A DNA stretch of 64,000 nucleotides from Amblyornis subalaris (taxonomy: Eukaryota; Chordata; Aves; Passeriformes; Ptilonorhynchidae): assembly GCA_018881555.1 (NCBI GenBank), contig JACAXG010000021.1, positions 7,025,614 through 7,089,613 of the forward strand, given 5' to 3'. Positions 26,241 to 41,400 of the stretch are shown piece by piece (the first letter of the stretch is position 1; the number at the start of each line of letters is the position of its first letter). Both the position numbers and the translations under genes were made by a program. The notes below the pieces were generated by a model. That model was not told the origin of the DNA, did no database searches, and worked only from the letters and a program-made list of their open reading frames with translations.

Positions 26241-29200
26241 TCTCCTGAAATCGTTTTACTGGGATGTACTTGGATTTTAATGTTTCTAAGGGGAGGAAGT
26301 CAAGTCTTATAGCACAGTTAAATTGTGAGTTTTTCTTGCTTTCTCTCCTGCTTTTTTTTTCCCAAAGGAGCATAGCAGAAGACAGGAGCTGGTTACCAAA
26401 CCTCAGCATTATTGGTATCTGTACTTTGAACTGCAAATCTTATGTTCTTCTTCTCTGCATAAGTGCACCAGGGCCTTAAGCAGGTTAAAGCTCCTCAATT
26501 TTCAGCCTTAATATTCATGGGGTACTTGCTCTGATACAGATGGAGATGACCTGCTTGCCAGGGCAGGGCAACCCTCTTCCTTTCCCTCTTTCTTCGTGTC
26601 TCACTCCCTCTGACCTATGCAGAGAACAGGGGTATGTCTGCGTCACCCAAGGGGCTGCCTCTGAGGCGTTATACACAGACCACAGTTTTTAGTTCAGGGA
26701 CATCATAAAATTCCTAAGAGGTGTTGCTCTCTGGCAAAATTTGGTGATGGTGCTCCTCTCCCTGCTGTCTCCACCTGTGTGGTAGCTGTACATTTTCCCT
26801 AAGGTGTGAGTGCTTTGGGCTCTACTTTCTTTTCCCACATGAAGCTTCCAAATGCATGAGTCTCATGGGTCTTAACCAATGGCCTAAGGAGTGGGGCAGC
26901 TGTTGTTCTCTGCCACCCACTAAATGTGGGAATAATCCATGGAAAGCAGAAGGGTTTGAGCAGGGCTGGTGGATACTGGCTAGTTGGCACTAGGGTTGCA
27001 CTAGTGCATTTCTAACCTTGCCTTACCTCTTGTGCAGCTAGTACCCATCCCAGGATGCTGTGGGAAGAAGAACCTGCCTTTGGCCATCTCACTGTTTCAT
27101 TTGATGAAGCTAAAATGATAACAGATGAGCAGTGAGATCCAGCACTAAGGAGAGAGAAATCTGAATACCTTTTAGCTACGTCCTTGACGTGTCAGTACTC
27201 ATTTTCAGGTAGGGTGCAACATCGTGTGCTATTAACACATCCATAATTATTAATTAAGACCGTGAATATATAATCACTGCCAAATGACAATAGAGGTCCA
27301 TGTCATCAGCAGGTTATAGAACCAGGTTCTGAATTTCATAACCAAACCAACCAAATTCCTTCTCTCTGTTCCATTCCTGTTACAGCAAATGTATCACAGA
27401 GCATGAAGCAACATGTTTTTGATGGATGCTCCATCCCTGTCTTCACAGTCCTCCCATCATGTGCTAAGAACAGGTGCATTGCAAAAAGTAATAGTCTTCT
27501 TTTGTTTCTGGTACTTGGCCTAGATGGTTGGGCGGGGGATTTGATCTGTGAACCAACCATGCTGTTCTGAGAATGTTGCTATTAACAGGCAGTCTTACCT
27601 GCCCTCCTCGATTAATTTAGGTGTGACATTTTGTTAGTAAACCCAATGCTGCCATTCTTGGATTTCTGCAAGTCTCACAAATATGAGTAGGAAATTTGGG
27701 CATAACTCTGTAGTAGGAATTGTCTAGTTGAATTAAAACTTTTTTTTTAATGTAATACTNCATGTAATACTAAAATTTGATACTGAGAAGCTGTAATTCA
27801 CTTAACAATAAACTTAATAAAAGTAGATTTAATACTAAATTTCTATATTTTCCATTATGGACATGGTTGCTCTTTGGGAACAATGCTCTGTGGCCTTTAT
27901 ATACTGAATTTTTTCATTAAGTGCTTTTTTGTTGTAGATACAGAGAAAAGTACCTCTCTGTGTATCCTTATATTTGCTATCTTGGTACCAGTATTTTGGA
28001 AATGAAGAGGACAGATTATTTAATGGATTTGCTTATGTACCTAGTATTTTCTAAGTGTGCCTATCGGAATACATATGGAGACTCGGGTGTGATTTTGGTA
28101 CCCCTGAGGGAAGGTAAAAGGATGGAGGCTTTGAAGGTGTTGGTACCGTCATGTAAGAGGTCTGTCTGAAATAGCTGCACAGATCATATTTAGAAAAGAG
28201 AAGGAAGTTAGGTTATTTTCTCACTTCTGACTATTCTACAATTCATCCATGCCTATGTTCCCTTGCTGCTAATAGGATTACTCACACAAGGAACACAATA
28301 GCACTTCAGCCTTAAGCAGTTGGCCTCCACACAGATATACAAGTGAGCATGTCGGGTGGTGCTTACTGTGATGCAGAGAACAAACTAACCAAGAACTGGA
28401 CTGGCTCTGTTAGAAGGCATAGACAACTGAAATCTATTTTAATCATTTCTGTCACAGGAAAGTATTTTCTAGATGTGTTATGTCAAAACATCCCAAGAAG
28501 TGACATGTAATCCAAGGCACATGTTTTATTCTTGATTACATTTGCAAATTCAATCTCAGTCCTTTCAAGGCATTTTGAATTTAAAGTAATATTGTTAAAT
28601 GCTTGTGTTCTTGATACTTAACTAAAGCGGTGACACAGGCATATTCAATAAAGGACTTGAGTACAATAATACATTTATTCACTGAATACCTTGTCTTAAC
28701 AGCTGACAATTTTTAGAGATCTTATCCCTCTCCAGAGATTTAGTCATTCTCCAAAATGCAACAGCAAGAGATGAGGAGATGATAAAAAAATTTATAGCAC
28801 TTTTCATATTCAAATAAATATCCAACATAAAATACAGATGCTTTTCACCAGCTACATCACAAGACCTTTCTGTGTTTGCTCTCTGCTTATCAACTCTCTA
28901 TTTCTTTAAAAGCCTATGAGACTCAATGTCTTTACAATGTCAGGTCCTGGTAAAATTTACAGGGAAACAAATCCCATACATTTAGCTACAATGGTGTTTC
29001 TCACAATGACTCAGCCTGAGTGCCTCTGTTGTTCTAGGCTGTGTCAGCAACTTTCAGCATTTCATATTTCAATGCAAAATAACTTGTTTGAAATTTTGGC
29101 TATTTCTAAGCCAAATATTTCTGTGCTTGGAGAGTAGCTTGAGTGTAAGGGGCAGTGCATGAGTTCCTCTGTGTTACTGTAGCATTCCAGCAGGAAAATT

Positions 29201-32200
29201 CTTGATCCAATTGATGAACATAGAGTATGGCCTAGCAGTTATTTCTTAAACGTATACATCCTCTCATACATTTGTGCTCTGCCCACGACATTTTTCCGCT
29301 AAAGACAGACATACTTAGAAGACAAATTTCCATGTGAATGGCAAGACATTTTGCAGTCGTCGTGTGAATGGAAAGGGGGAATGGCAATCAGTAATTTTAG
29401 ACTATTTTATTTATATCAAGCAGTAGATGTTTCTAGTGTTAATTAAACTCTGTTAGATCATGAGAACAGTGAGATCTTGTCCAAGATAAACTTATACTTC
29501 ATTTTATGTCATTTGTACCCATAGTTTGGATTTAATAGACCAAAATGAAGATATGTGTGGGGAAGGTATATGAGGAAAAAGTCCATGCAAAGCAGTGATG
29601 TGAATAGCATGAAAGAAAGAAAAGGCAAAGAAGAAAAAATAATTGTCTGACTAGATTTTGTGGAAGTTTCTCTCACCTGTGATGGAAAGTGTTGTTTAAA
29701 AAGCTGGTCCTCAAAGAGCTCTACATTAATACAGGAATTGTGAACAATTTAATGTCTTGATCAATACGTGGGTTTGCACCTCCAAGAGTTTAGATCTATG
29801 CCTGGCCACGACTTAAATAATGAGCTTTGACACAAAGCGTTTCTCGTGTTGCTGCTAATTATAAAATTTTGTTTACAAAGATAAACATCACTTTAAAAGG
29901 TGATAAAGACATAATAAACAGGAGCCAAACTTTTGAATTGCTAATCCATTCTATAATGTATGTAAGGTATACTTAAAAAACAGGAATGCCAGTTATGTTT
30001 GCAAGTGGCTTCAGATTAACAAGGGCAGATATAATCCAAAGTACTGCTTAAAGGTCAGTGAAAGGTTTAAAGGTTAAACCCTGCTACTTTTTTTTTCACT
30101 TTGGACTCCAAGGGTTTCAAAAACAAAGGCCATTTCTACTCTCAGCTACACTAGTGTGAATTTAATATTCACAAGTGCTTGGTCTTAGTTGAATTGATGT
30201 GGATTTACAGCACAAGCACTTCCAGACCTGTCCCTATACTGCTGCTTTGCTGCTTAGTTGAAAGAACAGGTTTTGTTCAGCTGCTGCTTTCCCCTGAATG
30301 AAAAATAAGTATATCTATATCTAATCTATATCTAACTATCACCACGAAAATTTGTCCATGGATTTTTCAGAGCAGAGAAACTACACAAAATATTCTGAAT
30401 ACACTGTAGAGGATGAAAATAAGCATATCGGGAAAGGTGAATTTCCATATTAAATGAACTTTTTTGATGCTCATTATCTAGTAGCAAGAATAACATTCTT
30501 CCATCAGCAGTTCTACAGCATTTTTAAATGTAGTGGAAATGTTGGATTATATTTTACTGTTTGTTAACTGTAAAATCATCATATCCCTAATTCTCTAATA
30601 ACCTGACAGGAGCTATACCACTGAAAAGAACAATGTCTTATCTCAAATGAGGTTTTCAACTAAAATAATCTGAAGAAACATATAACAACACTATGATCCT
30701 AGGGCAAATTTATGTTTTCTTTACTACTTGTTTTTCTATTACTAGCAGTAATAAAACCATACTATTTAGCAAAATCTTTAAAAATCATCAGCCAATAAAC
30801 AAGAATATTTACATCTTTTCTTCCTGGAGAAATACTACAAGTCTCCCTCTTAGACTCCACACTTCTTCACATTCCCTGAGGACAGAAAACCTTCCAGGGG
30901 CTTGAAGGGTTCAGGGTCACTCCTGATACAAATTGCAAACACAATACACTTGAGCTCAGAGGCACTGCCTTCACCTGCTCTCTGCCGGCCACTCTACCCA
31001 CCAAATGTCCATCCACAAGTGTTCTGTCCTGGCTCGGTCCATGAGCAGTCACTACTGGAGAAAGCTGCTTAAAGAAAATGTAGAGTGTTTAGTGATAAAA
31101 TATATAGAAAGATTACAAATCACATTCTAAAAATTCCCTTTGGGCATCTTCCCAGGATGTTATCCAGGGAGGTAGCTGAGTTAAGAACAGCAAGGAGCCT
31201 CATAGGACCCCTTAACTCCCCCTTGGTCTTACAGGCCCTTTGCAATTGCCTGGTCCTGTGTCCTCACAATCATTCTTACTGAGATCCTTTCATTTTATAC
31301 CCCACCTCTGTGTTGTCTCTTCAAGTGTCCGCTCGGAATCTCCACTGCTCCCCAAAGTTCCTGCTCCCGTTCATACCATGCTATCCTGCCACTTTCCTGT
31401 GCCTGCACAATACCAGTCCATGGGCCGTTCTCACCTCATGGTTCCCTGTCTGGTTTTCAAACCAGATAGCACTATGGACAGGCTTTTTATAAATTAATAT
31501 GTTTTAAGATTTTTTTTTCTCTTTTGAAACTTTCTGAAGGAACTAGACAAGCTTTAAGTCATGATCTCATGCAGAAGGAAAGATGAAGTGTTGCATGAAA
31601 GGCAAAAAAGAGCAGCCTTTTTATAATAGATCCAAATATTCCTGAAAAAATACAGTATGGTTTTGGAAATTGCAATTGGTTTTCTGACCCACCTTACGAC
31701 TTGTGGCTTGAAAACCTGCAAGACTTTTCCTTCCCTTGATCACGTATCAAGGGAAAAAAAGCACTTCCAGGAAAAAGTGTTGCCAATGNGACCTTGTGGG
31801 GTTTTTTACCTTTTCAAGCATTGCAAACAGTCATACAAATAAATTCAATTGCTTGGATATGGATAGATAAATGGATCCACAATAATGACAACTTGGGCAA
31901 TGTGTATTCATTTTAAAAGTCAAGAAAATATTGACAGAAAACACTTCTGCATCTTCCACTGGAATTACTGAATATATTTGATTAAACTTCACTTTGCTAT
32001 TCAAGTTCACCAAGCATGTTTGGAATAACAATTATTTGATTAACATACTGACATGATCTAGTCAAACAAAATTAAACGTGTTTTGGGGTAATAAGATGTA
32101 AAGCCTTATTTGAGTATTGTCGCTTTTTTAAAACAACGGAGAGACAGATATCTGCAGAAGCAAAATAATATTCCCACAAAAACTGTAAATTAAAGTCATT

Positions 32201-35200
32201 AACCTCAGCCTTGATATAAGCATCCTTTTCCTCAGGGGCATGGACCAGCTGTCCTCAAAGAGAAATTTTAGTTTCAGAAAGCTCTTAGGAAAAATAAACA
32301 AAATACAGTGGCATGCTATTTATAAAATACAAGTTGTCTCTAATTCTGTTCCTACTAATCAGTGTAAAGCCAGGAAAACAAAGAAAATTGCTTTGAGAAT
32401 AAAAATTCTCAAAGTCTTAGGCTTAGGGAAGCATCTGAAAAAGTTTAATTTTAAGTAAGGCATCACGTTCTAACCATGATATTGGCTTAACAACCTGTAC
32501 AGGCTCAGATGCACCATCTTATGCCCGATTTTCCAAACTGTGAAACTTGAATGATATTTCTTACCTTGTTCAGAGCAGCTGACACACTTTAGTTNGAACA
32601 ATACTTGATTTTCTTTGTCCCCTTGCCTACCCTGCTGCAATAGGGTCTGCCTTTTAAGCATTTTACCTTGACATCCTTGTTATCTGTGACCTCAAAGTTT
32701 TTGATGGTGCCATAAATGTACACGATGCCTTGTAAACACTAAGGTTCAAAATCCTGAACTTGTGCACCCATCCATTAATCTACATGCAAGAATAATCTAG
32801 TTAACGAAAAGATGACCAGGGAAAAGCAAAGTCTGTCTGTAAGCTCAGGATGTGAGAGGGCTGTGACTGGCCCTAAGAAGACCTAAAACTGCCACTGACC
32901 CATTGCATGATTCTGTGGAAGCCATTTCACCTTTCTATGTGCTTTTCTTCTCAGCCTTCATCTCTCCAACCTGNCAGCCCTTCACAGCAAGATCTGTCTC
33001 TTATGATATGTGTCTCACAGCAGGAGCTCAGCTGGGGCTTCCAAATTACAGATGATTGGGAATTTTTCAACGAGATGAATTTTCATTAGAAAGTGCAGCT
33101 CAGTTTCAGTGCAGGTCTGCACTGCAGTTGTGGGGATGCTCACCCAACACGTGAGGAAGCAAATTCAGATAATGACTCCGAAGAATGCATTGCTATAGGA
33201 AGTAGATCACCTCTAGCAAGAACTGTGGAGTGCACCTTGCCTGAGGATAACTATCAGGCTGTGGGTGAATTGACACAGTCATCTGCAGTTAGAGAGACAG
33301 CAGGTCAGGAATTTGAACCTGAGTATGCTAGGGAAGATCACATGTTCTTTTGTTGGGGGCTGTGTTTGTTTGTTTGTATAAAAACAAACCTTTTAAAAGC
33401 ACTTATGTTTGCCACAAGAAAGAACTGGAGCATCAATGGCATGCTGGGAAATTTCATGGATAGATTTATTCAGCCTCACTCGGTTCTACTCTGAACCCTG
33501 CCTGCTGTTAACAGTAAGATCAGATGTATTTTAACTTGTAAAATACTTATAGTCTAAAGGAGACAAACAACTCAGAATAAATCTTGATCAAATATTTGAG
33601 NAGCCTTAATGACAAAACAAAAGAGAATTTATTTTAAGAAGAATTCCAAAGAGAAATAGAAGGGCCTTCTGGTAATTAGTAAAAACTAGTTGCCCCCAGC
33701 ATGAGGAAGGAGACCCACAGCAGGCAGGTATGGGCAGAGGGAATAATCAGATCAGTAAACCAAAGGGAACAGTAAAAAAAATCAGTAAAGAAAACAGGAA
33801 ATTAAAGCACAGAATTAGGGGGAAAGTGATATGGGGCTCCTGTAAGTTTTGATGTGCCCTAATGAGAGAAAGAAAATAACCAGGACCTTCCAAAAGTGAT
33901 ACCACTACAGTTTTTAGAACGTTTCCTTAGTAGCTTCTGAGTATTAATTTTGATGAAACACACTAAAGAGAAAAACACTTGAGAAGGAGTTTGTTTTTTA
34001 TGAAAAAGTTCTGTTGCTATGAAGCAGATCTCCACTATACACCAGCATAAGTTTCTACCTGTGTAGAACACTACAGCAATATCAAAATGGCAGTGCTGAA
34101 GGGAAGATGTCTTTTCTCCCTTTTCTAGCCCCACTTCAGCTCCTCTTACTGTCTGCTGGCATAAAATACCCTGTGTTTGTAATCCAGAGAGCGGCTGAGT
34201 CATGTTCAATTCACACGGTCACTTTGAGGCAAGTATGATTGCATTACCTATGTGGCATCTCCAAAGAATATGCAAAATGTCATTTGCTGAAATGGCAACT
34301 CTGTAAATGTGTCTCTCAGGGGAGTTTTGTACACAAGTTAAGAATATTGGGACNATCGTATCACTGAGGCTACAGATTTGTACTGGGCCACGCACTGTTC
34401 TCTCTCTACCTTCTGTCTACCGAACGCCAATTCTGTGCACACGGCTGTGAACCTGGGATGAGGGTTCAGGCTCCAGTGTAACTGCAGTCAGGACACAGTC
34501 TACTGCCTGGCATTGGCATTGCCACTGTGCTCACCTTTGAGGAAAATTAAGGCCTTAATCTTAAAATCACTCTGTGAATTTCCATTCTGTAATTGTTCAT
34601 TTTAGACTCAGCCAGAACAAATCATTTTTCCAAGTTGCAGAACAATATTTCAGGAGAATATAGGGAGAAATAAGTCCAACCCTGGAGGAAAGCTCAATAA
34701 AAATATTGCATCAACTGTACAGATTACAAAAAACCCACGAGCTTAGGCCCCTTCACAATGAAGACAGTAACTCTTCCAGTGCAGGATGATGACCTGCATT
34801 ACTTCCTCAGCAAGAAACAAAAAAATTGTGCCCTTTTAAATGATATTGCTAAAAAAACCCCAGCAAAGTATGGAGTCTTTTGTGGGAAAAAGGTTTGCCA
34901 GTGAACTTTCTGCTTCATAAAGTCAGATTAAAAAGGGAAAAATTTGAGACAAACAAGAACTGACCTGTGAGTGAGAGTTAAGCAAACATATAGAGGAATT
35001 CAGAGATGCAGCCCTGGGATGGGAAAATACCCAGGGTAATAAATGTTTACAGAGGAAACTTCTGTGCATTTTCAGGCAGGAGAATAGCAGAGGTTACCTC
35101 CTGCTGAAATATCATAGCCGCAATGAAGTGGCAAAGACGACAACTGACATGTCAGAGACACATAAATCTATCCTTACAGGGCTGACAACTTGGTATGATT

Positions 35201-35329
35201 GCTCTCCAAAGATAACTTTATAACTTGCTGAAGTGTGACTTAAGGATGCCCTGGAGCAGCACTAACCTGTGTACCTTTCTTGTGGGTAACTTTTTATAAG
35301 CTATAGCTTTAGTTAATAGCTTATGCAAT
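26241..35329. other. Intergenic AT-rich DNA, no gene seen
   Basis: No exon, RNA gene or named transposon recognised. A 133-codon + frame at 33093-33494 has a fairly protein-like acidic middle but no recognised homologue, and no splice or promoter context. A short TATATCTA/ATCTATAT patch lies at about 30310-30336. Single N bases occur near 27760, 31789, 32595, 32974, 33601 and 34354. Confidence 0.55.
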
Positions 35330-35430
35330 TTTTCATTTGACCTACGGGTGTCCCATGTGGGTGGGATTTTCAAAAACACTCAGGCCCAAATCCACAAAGG
35401 GATTTACACAGAGATGATTGCACCTATAAT
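35330..35430. repeat. Possible remnant of an ancient amniote interspersed repeat
   Basis: The phrases GGGATTTTCAAAAACACTCA and CCCAAATCCACAAAGGGATT resemble wording common in old palindromic DNA-transposon-like repeats of reptile genomes. This is pattern memory only. The copy is short, divergent and without visible terminal inverted repeats, so family and boundaries are uncertain. Confidence 0.25.
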
Positions 35431-38400
35431 ATGTATTAGGGAACAGAGCAGAAACTTGGCCACAATTTAGCCTGTAATCTAGCAAGGATGCTGGAGAAGG
35501 TCTACAACACCCTTAAATGTTCAGCAGGAAATCTACCCATGCTTATATGTGTGAAATTGCTCTGGACTGTGGTCATGCCTTAGCTCTGCTCCTACTGAAG
35601 TGGAGTAAATTTGAGCATCAGGCAAGTGCTCTTGAAAAAGCCAGTATGAATATTTTCTTTTCCTTACGGTAACTTTGACCCTTTCTACAATATCTTTTAG
35701 AAGGTAGTACTTGGATTTTATTATCAGGTAGACCACTTCAGTAGGAAAAATGTGTGTGGTTTTCATTTCAGTGTTTTGTTTTTCAAGTGAACTATTGCAC
35801 ACACACTCAAGAATAAAAAGGATGATGAAAAGGACAATAATACAATATCCAGTTTGGTCACAGTGATGTTAGCTGTGCTTAATCTGAAGCAGTTGATAGT
35901 CTCTGCATGCAACTTGAGATCTTTGAGTACGTCTTCCCTTCTGATGCTGGCAAAGAGCAGGGGTGGTATCTTCATATATGTCAAACACTAGGATAAATTT
36001 TGTCCTCGATGGGAAACAAGACANAAACAGCAGTGTGTCTTATGAATAAGCCCTTAGGGAAGCTGCTTTATTTCCATTTTTTCACCATCTTTTCACAAAG
36101 CCAAACCATCCCCCGTGGCATTTGGACACACCAAAGACAGTTGCATTTCAAAGGCCGTAAATCTGCCTAAATATATAAATGTGAAAAGCTGAATCTCTTG
36201 CAATGCCATGCTAAAAATATAGGTGCCAAACTGGCAACTTCCACATGAAGGCTCGGTGCTGGTTTGCTTCCTCAGACCCAGAGAGCTTTCGGTGAATGTC
36301 TCTGAAGAAGTGCAAGGAGGACATTGATCTGGCCTCATGCCTGTGGAGTGGGCAGCTGTGTTTCTGAAGGATGGTGCAGCACCAGAACATTGCAAGCTAA
36401 ACTCTCAGAGCCGTGTTCTGACCCCAGTCAGTGGCTGAATTTACACTCCTCTGACTGGAGAGAAAGTGCCTTTGATGGAGTAGAAAACCCCAAGGCCTTT
36501 TAGAGCTCCTCAGACACTCCAGTGTCGTGGTAGCAGAACATACTCATCTGACTTTCACAGGTAGTAAATGCAGTAAAACAAACTCAGGGTAAGCTGAGGG
36601 CTGCAGAGTGAACTGGAGAAAAGTCTTTGTTTGTCCTCAAGGAACAAGTTTAGAGAAAAGCCTGTAAATTTCAGAATTTCTAGGTCCAAGCACAGAGCCT
36701 CTGCTGATTTCAAGGGAGTATCAACTGCAGACAAATAGCAGAAGCCTTGAAGACATGATAGGGCTTCATTTCAAAAGCACTGAAAGTTTATTTTGCTCTC
36801 ACCTACAGAACAAACAAAGCATGGTAATACTGCAGCTGTTGTAGCAGTATGGTCTAAGGATACAATAAAAACTGCTGGAAGAGGGAGTATTTTCTCTTAG
36901 ACCAATTGTTTTAACTGGGCGAAAAAAGCTTTCAGACACAAGTCCTCCTTGGTATGCAAGAACCTTCCTCCAGCCATTGTTATCAGCTATTCTAGTAGAA
37001 GATGTTGCTTTTCCCTTAAACTTTGCCTTGGAAGCAAAGTGAGGTCTAAACTCTGTTATAAAGAAAAATACTGGGTGATCTATGTCTGCACAGTAAATAA
37101 GCATTGAAAATGTTGATTGGGAAAGCTGCTGGACTCACGACACTTCCTAAGACTAACATGACCTTAAAGTTAGTCAGAAAAGAGGTTTTTCCCCACTGGG
37201 CGTATTTTGTAGGCATATGGATTTAAAGTCATATCCTTGCAGGAAGTCATCACAGAGTANGTCAACACTTAAGTCCTAAGACTGAAATGTGGACCCTCTG
37301 GAACTGGTACAGGTCTAAGAGTGCACAGGCCTTGTAATAGCATGTTTGTAATAAGGTGGAAGTTGGTATAGGGAGTGGGAGAAGAGGAAGGTAGATTTTA
37401 CCCTCAAGCACTTCCACCCTGGCTTTTGATAAGAAGTCAAGTAAGTATTTTATGCAGCACTTCAAGATTTACAACCTCTTGTTCTCACTGATAAAGAAAA
37501 TACCACTTAAATGCAAGTAACAGAAAAATCACATAAAAATAGTTTCAGCTACTTCCTACTTCGTGGCATGACCTAAAGTGATGCTTTTGTCCCTCAATGT
37601 CAAAAACGTACTCTTTGTTGGATGAAATGCACCATTTACCATTTGCTGCAAAACAAATATTCTTGCTGGTTCTAGCATTCATTCCTTTTGTGCTTTCCAG
37701 CTCTTAGATGAGAGGAAACCTGGGCATGCTTTAGGATCTTAGAACAGGGAAGCAGGTTTCTTTTTAAAGGTCTCTCGTTCCAAGGAACTAAGATGTTTCT
37801 TTAAAGTATTCATTGCAAAGACAGGGAAAACTAAGGAAAAGTGGCACCATCTGTAGTCAGATTTGAGGTGAATGTTCTCAAAAACTGTTTTCTCTCACAC
37901 TAACATATTGTGGATTTGAGCATTATGTCCAAAAAGTTGATCAGGAACTGCTAAAAAAGGAACAGAAATCCAAAAGCAGGATAGTCTTCTAGACTCCTGA
38001 ATCCAGGGCAGGTACATTGTATTTCTGAAGCTGCTTAAAAGTCTAAGTCAGTCATTCTTCCCTATTTTCGTACCTGATCTAAAAGAGGGTAATAACACTG
38101 TTTCCTCTCACCCATTCGTTTCCATCTAGTGTTCATTTTAATAACAGGTGCCACCAGAGACTCTCTTAATGTGTATCATTACTTTGGCCAGCTTTCCAAG
38201 CTGGTTTCTCTTGGCACCCCCAGATGTTGTAGCAGTACAAATATATCCAGTGCTGCAGTGATAAGCAAATTCTTTAAAATAACATAGATCTCAGCATACT
38301 TGAATATTGATTCATAAGCAGTAAGGCACATTCAGCATTAGCCTGAACAGAGGCCNTCAGGTAACACAGCACAAGTGCAGAAAGCAAGTATAAAACAAAC

Positions 38401-41400
38401 CTTGATCAAACAGTTTCTACTTCATTTTTTTTTGTCCTGCTCTGGCTGGTGTAACTTATAATTAGTCTCTGCCTGCAGTGGTGTGGTTCCAAAGAATGGT
38501 GGATCAGGNAGAAACTCTAGAATTTCTCCGTAGCTTGACAAGTTATAACCTGAAAAGCTACACTTAGTCCATTAAAGATTTTTCACAGTGACATTTTAGT
38601 GCAGCTAGGAAAATATGCCACTGTGCCATTTATCATTTTCAGGGCATGGACAGTGGAAAGGAGGTTGCTATGAAGAACAAAATAAAATAGATTACACGTA
38701 TAGAAGTGAGGTGAAGAATACTGATAAATATACACCACTGAATGTCAGCAAATGTCACTTGAGAAGCCATTTGCAGCTACCAGAGCAGCCTTGCAAACTA
38801 GCAAATGTAGCAAAACCAGGCAAAACAAGTTGGGTGTACTCACTTCCACATGAATAAGCAATAAACCTCTCTGAAGTTACACTAGAAAGTTGTTAAACTT
38901 GATAGATGAATCTTTTCCAAATCATTCTGTCGTTTACTATATAAGGCTACAAAGGACTATGTATGGTTTAAAGTGAGAAAGAGAAAGCATTGCTGAGAAT
39001 GCAACAATTCAAACATTTTTGTTCAAACATTTGTATTCTGCTTTGTATTACAGGGACAGTATGAACAAAGAAGTGATTCATCACACCGCTTTTTCTTCCA
39101 TAGGGCTGCTCTTTTTTTTGGCCTGAACTTCATTGTCAGAACTATTGCATTACTACCATTTCTCCTTTAAATACATTTGCCACTCTAGCAACAGGACCTA
39201 GAGTTAAATCAATTTGGGTTCAGTAGGCAGAAATGTTGCAAATGAAGGCCTTTCTGCTGAAAAACTTCTAATGGTGGCTATCTAGCATGCCATCTAAGTG
39301 TAAGTGAAAGACCTGCAAGACATCTATCTTTCCAGCAGCATCTGATTTGTAGATCTATGGATCAGGTCCATTTTGGGTTATAGACACCTGACCTGGAAAA
39401 TTCTCTCCTTGTGAAAGTTACAATCCTCGAGAGACAATATCAAGATTCCTTCGGGCTTATTTTAATCTGGGCTGTCTGCAGCCTCTTGAACCACTACTCT
39501 TCATTGATAGTAAACTGAAGAACTTTGACTCAGAAAAAATCTCCCAGGAAAAATAGGAGTTCTTAAAATTTCAGGAACTCAGTCTGCTTTTATATTTAAT
39601 TTTCCATGAGATTCTTCCTCCCAAATTTTAATTTATCTTAGCAAAATCAGAGACAGCCTGCATCATTTTGGTTTCATGAGACTGTTATCCCCAGACATCA
39701 CACTCATGCAAGTTTCAGACCAGTTTGTTTTCATTAGTGAAAAGCAGCAACATGGATCACATAAATGGGGTCATACAGGAACTCCTTTACTCAAAATATT
39801 TCATACATGCTAAGATATGCTGATTGTAGAACTATTTCAGTCAAACTTCTCACCATATGTTCATGTAAAAGCCATAAACAACCAGGCCTACAATGGCATC
39901 CTAAAGCCAGGGAGTTTAAATCTTTGAAGAGAACAAATTTCTTGTACTTACAGATCCTGNAGATGGAGTAAGGGCAAACCTTCCTTTCTTGGACAGGATG
40001 TTTATACAGTGAATTTTCTTTGTACGAGTCTTCACTCTATTCTGGCAAAATCAAAATCAAAAGTGATCCTTATTAGTCAAACCAAACCCTTTATTAAATT
40101 AAGTGTAAAGCCTGGTTTAGAAATTAACAATGAAAATCGGAAAACAAAGATTAAACAGATGGGTTGAACTTCCCTGAACTTCTCCACGTCCCCCTCCACC
40201 TGATTCTTTGAAAACTGAAGTAATCTTTGAGGCAAAACAGGCATTTGTCAGCATCTGTTGTCCAGAAGTTCTGTAGATGTTGTGCCACTTTCTTGGTCTT
40301 NTTTTGAATTTCTCTGTCAATTTGAACAGACACAACAGAGTCACCATGAGTGATGCTCACAAGCTGAAAAGGCAAGGACCATGTTGGATGCAACAAAAGG
40401 GAAGAGATCTATCAGTTTGTTACCTCATCACGAATATCAGTGTCTCCCAAAGCTTTTCTTTTTACATAAAAGCGAACAGTTTGGTGAAAAGCACAAAAAA
40501 GCTTATTTATCATTTATAGGTGAAATTTAATATGTTACATAATAAAATTCCTAACTTTTTTTAGAAATTCTGAGATGTAGTATATTTGCACACACTTGTT
40601 CTTCAAAAGAGACAAAAATATAATTTCTTAAAGGTTATTTGAAAAGTAGAAATGCTTGGCCAAGAGGTTTTAAATAAATTCTTGAACAAATAGGCAGCAC
40701 ATTAATAAATATGCTGATTTCATGACAAGCACTGAAAAGAAACTTCTGGTTAGCAGCCTTCTTTACCTTATGAATGGTTTAGTCCTTCCTTCCTCCATCC
40801 TAAGCATGAAAGCTGCTATCCACACCCCAGACTTTATCTAAACTACTGAATGTGATAGAGAAGTGCCCACTGATGTTGTATCAGGCCTGGCAGCCTCCAG
40901 GCTTGACCCTGTAGGCTTGAATTAGCTCAAAGCCAACCTGCACTTCCACATAGCCAAAGGTCCTTCCAATGCAGCTGTTGAGGTATGTGCAAAATATTTG
41001 AAGTGCTTCATCAGACAGATCGTGTCCTTTGGAAAAAGTAGAAATTTTGCTTGAATGAAACAGTACAGGTTTTGCTTTGGTACAGATGGTAATAATGAAG
41101 AATCATAGTTTCTGCTATCAGGTTTTTTTGATACATTTGTCTTTCTGAGTAAAAAGGAAATATAGTTTTAAAGGGCAGGGGGAGAAGATTGCAATTTTTT
41201 GCCCTTTTTTATTTTGATGGCTAAACATTGTAATGCTAGCTAAACAGAAATTCTTGTCTGTTAATAGGTTCCTCTAGTTTGTAATAAATAGGAATGCTAA
41301 TGACTAAAATTTGGTATTTGGTATGCATTAGCTTTTGTAAGTCTTTTCTTTACAGGCTTCATTGACATTCAATATGGCAAGCTTCCTTTGAAACATATTT

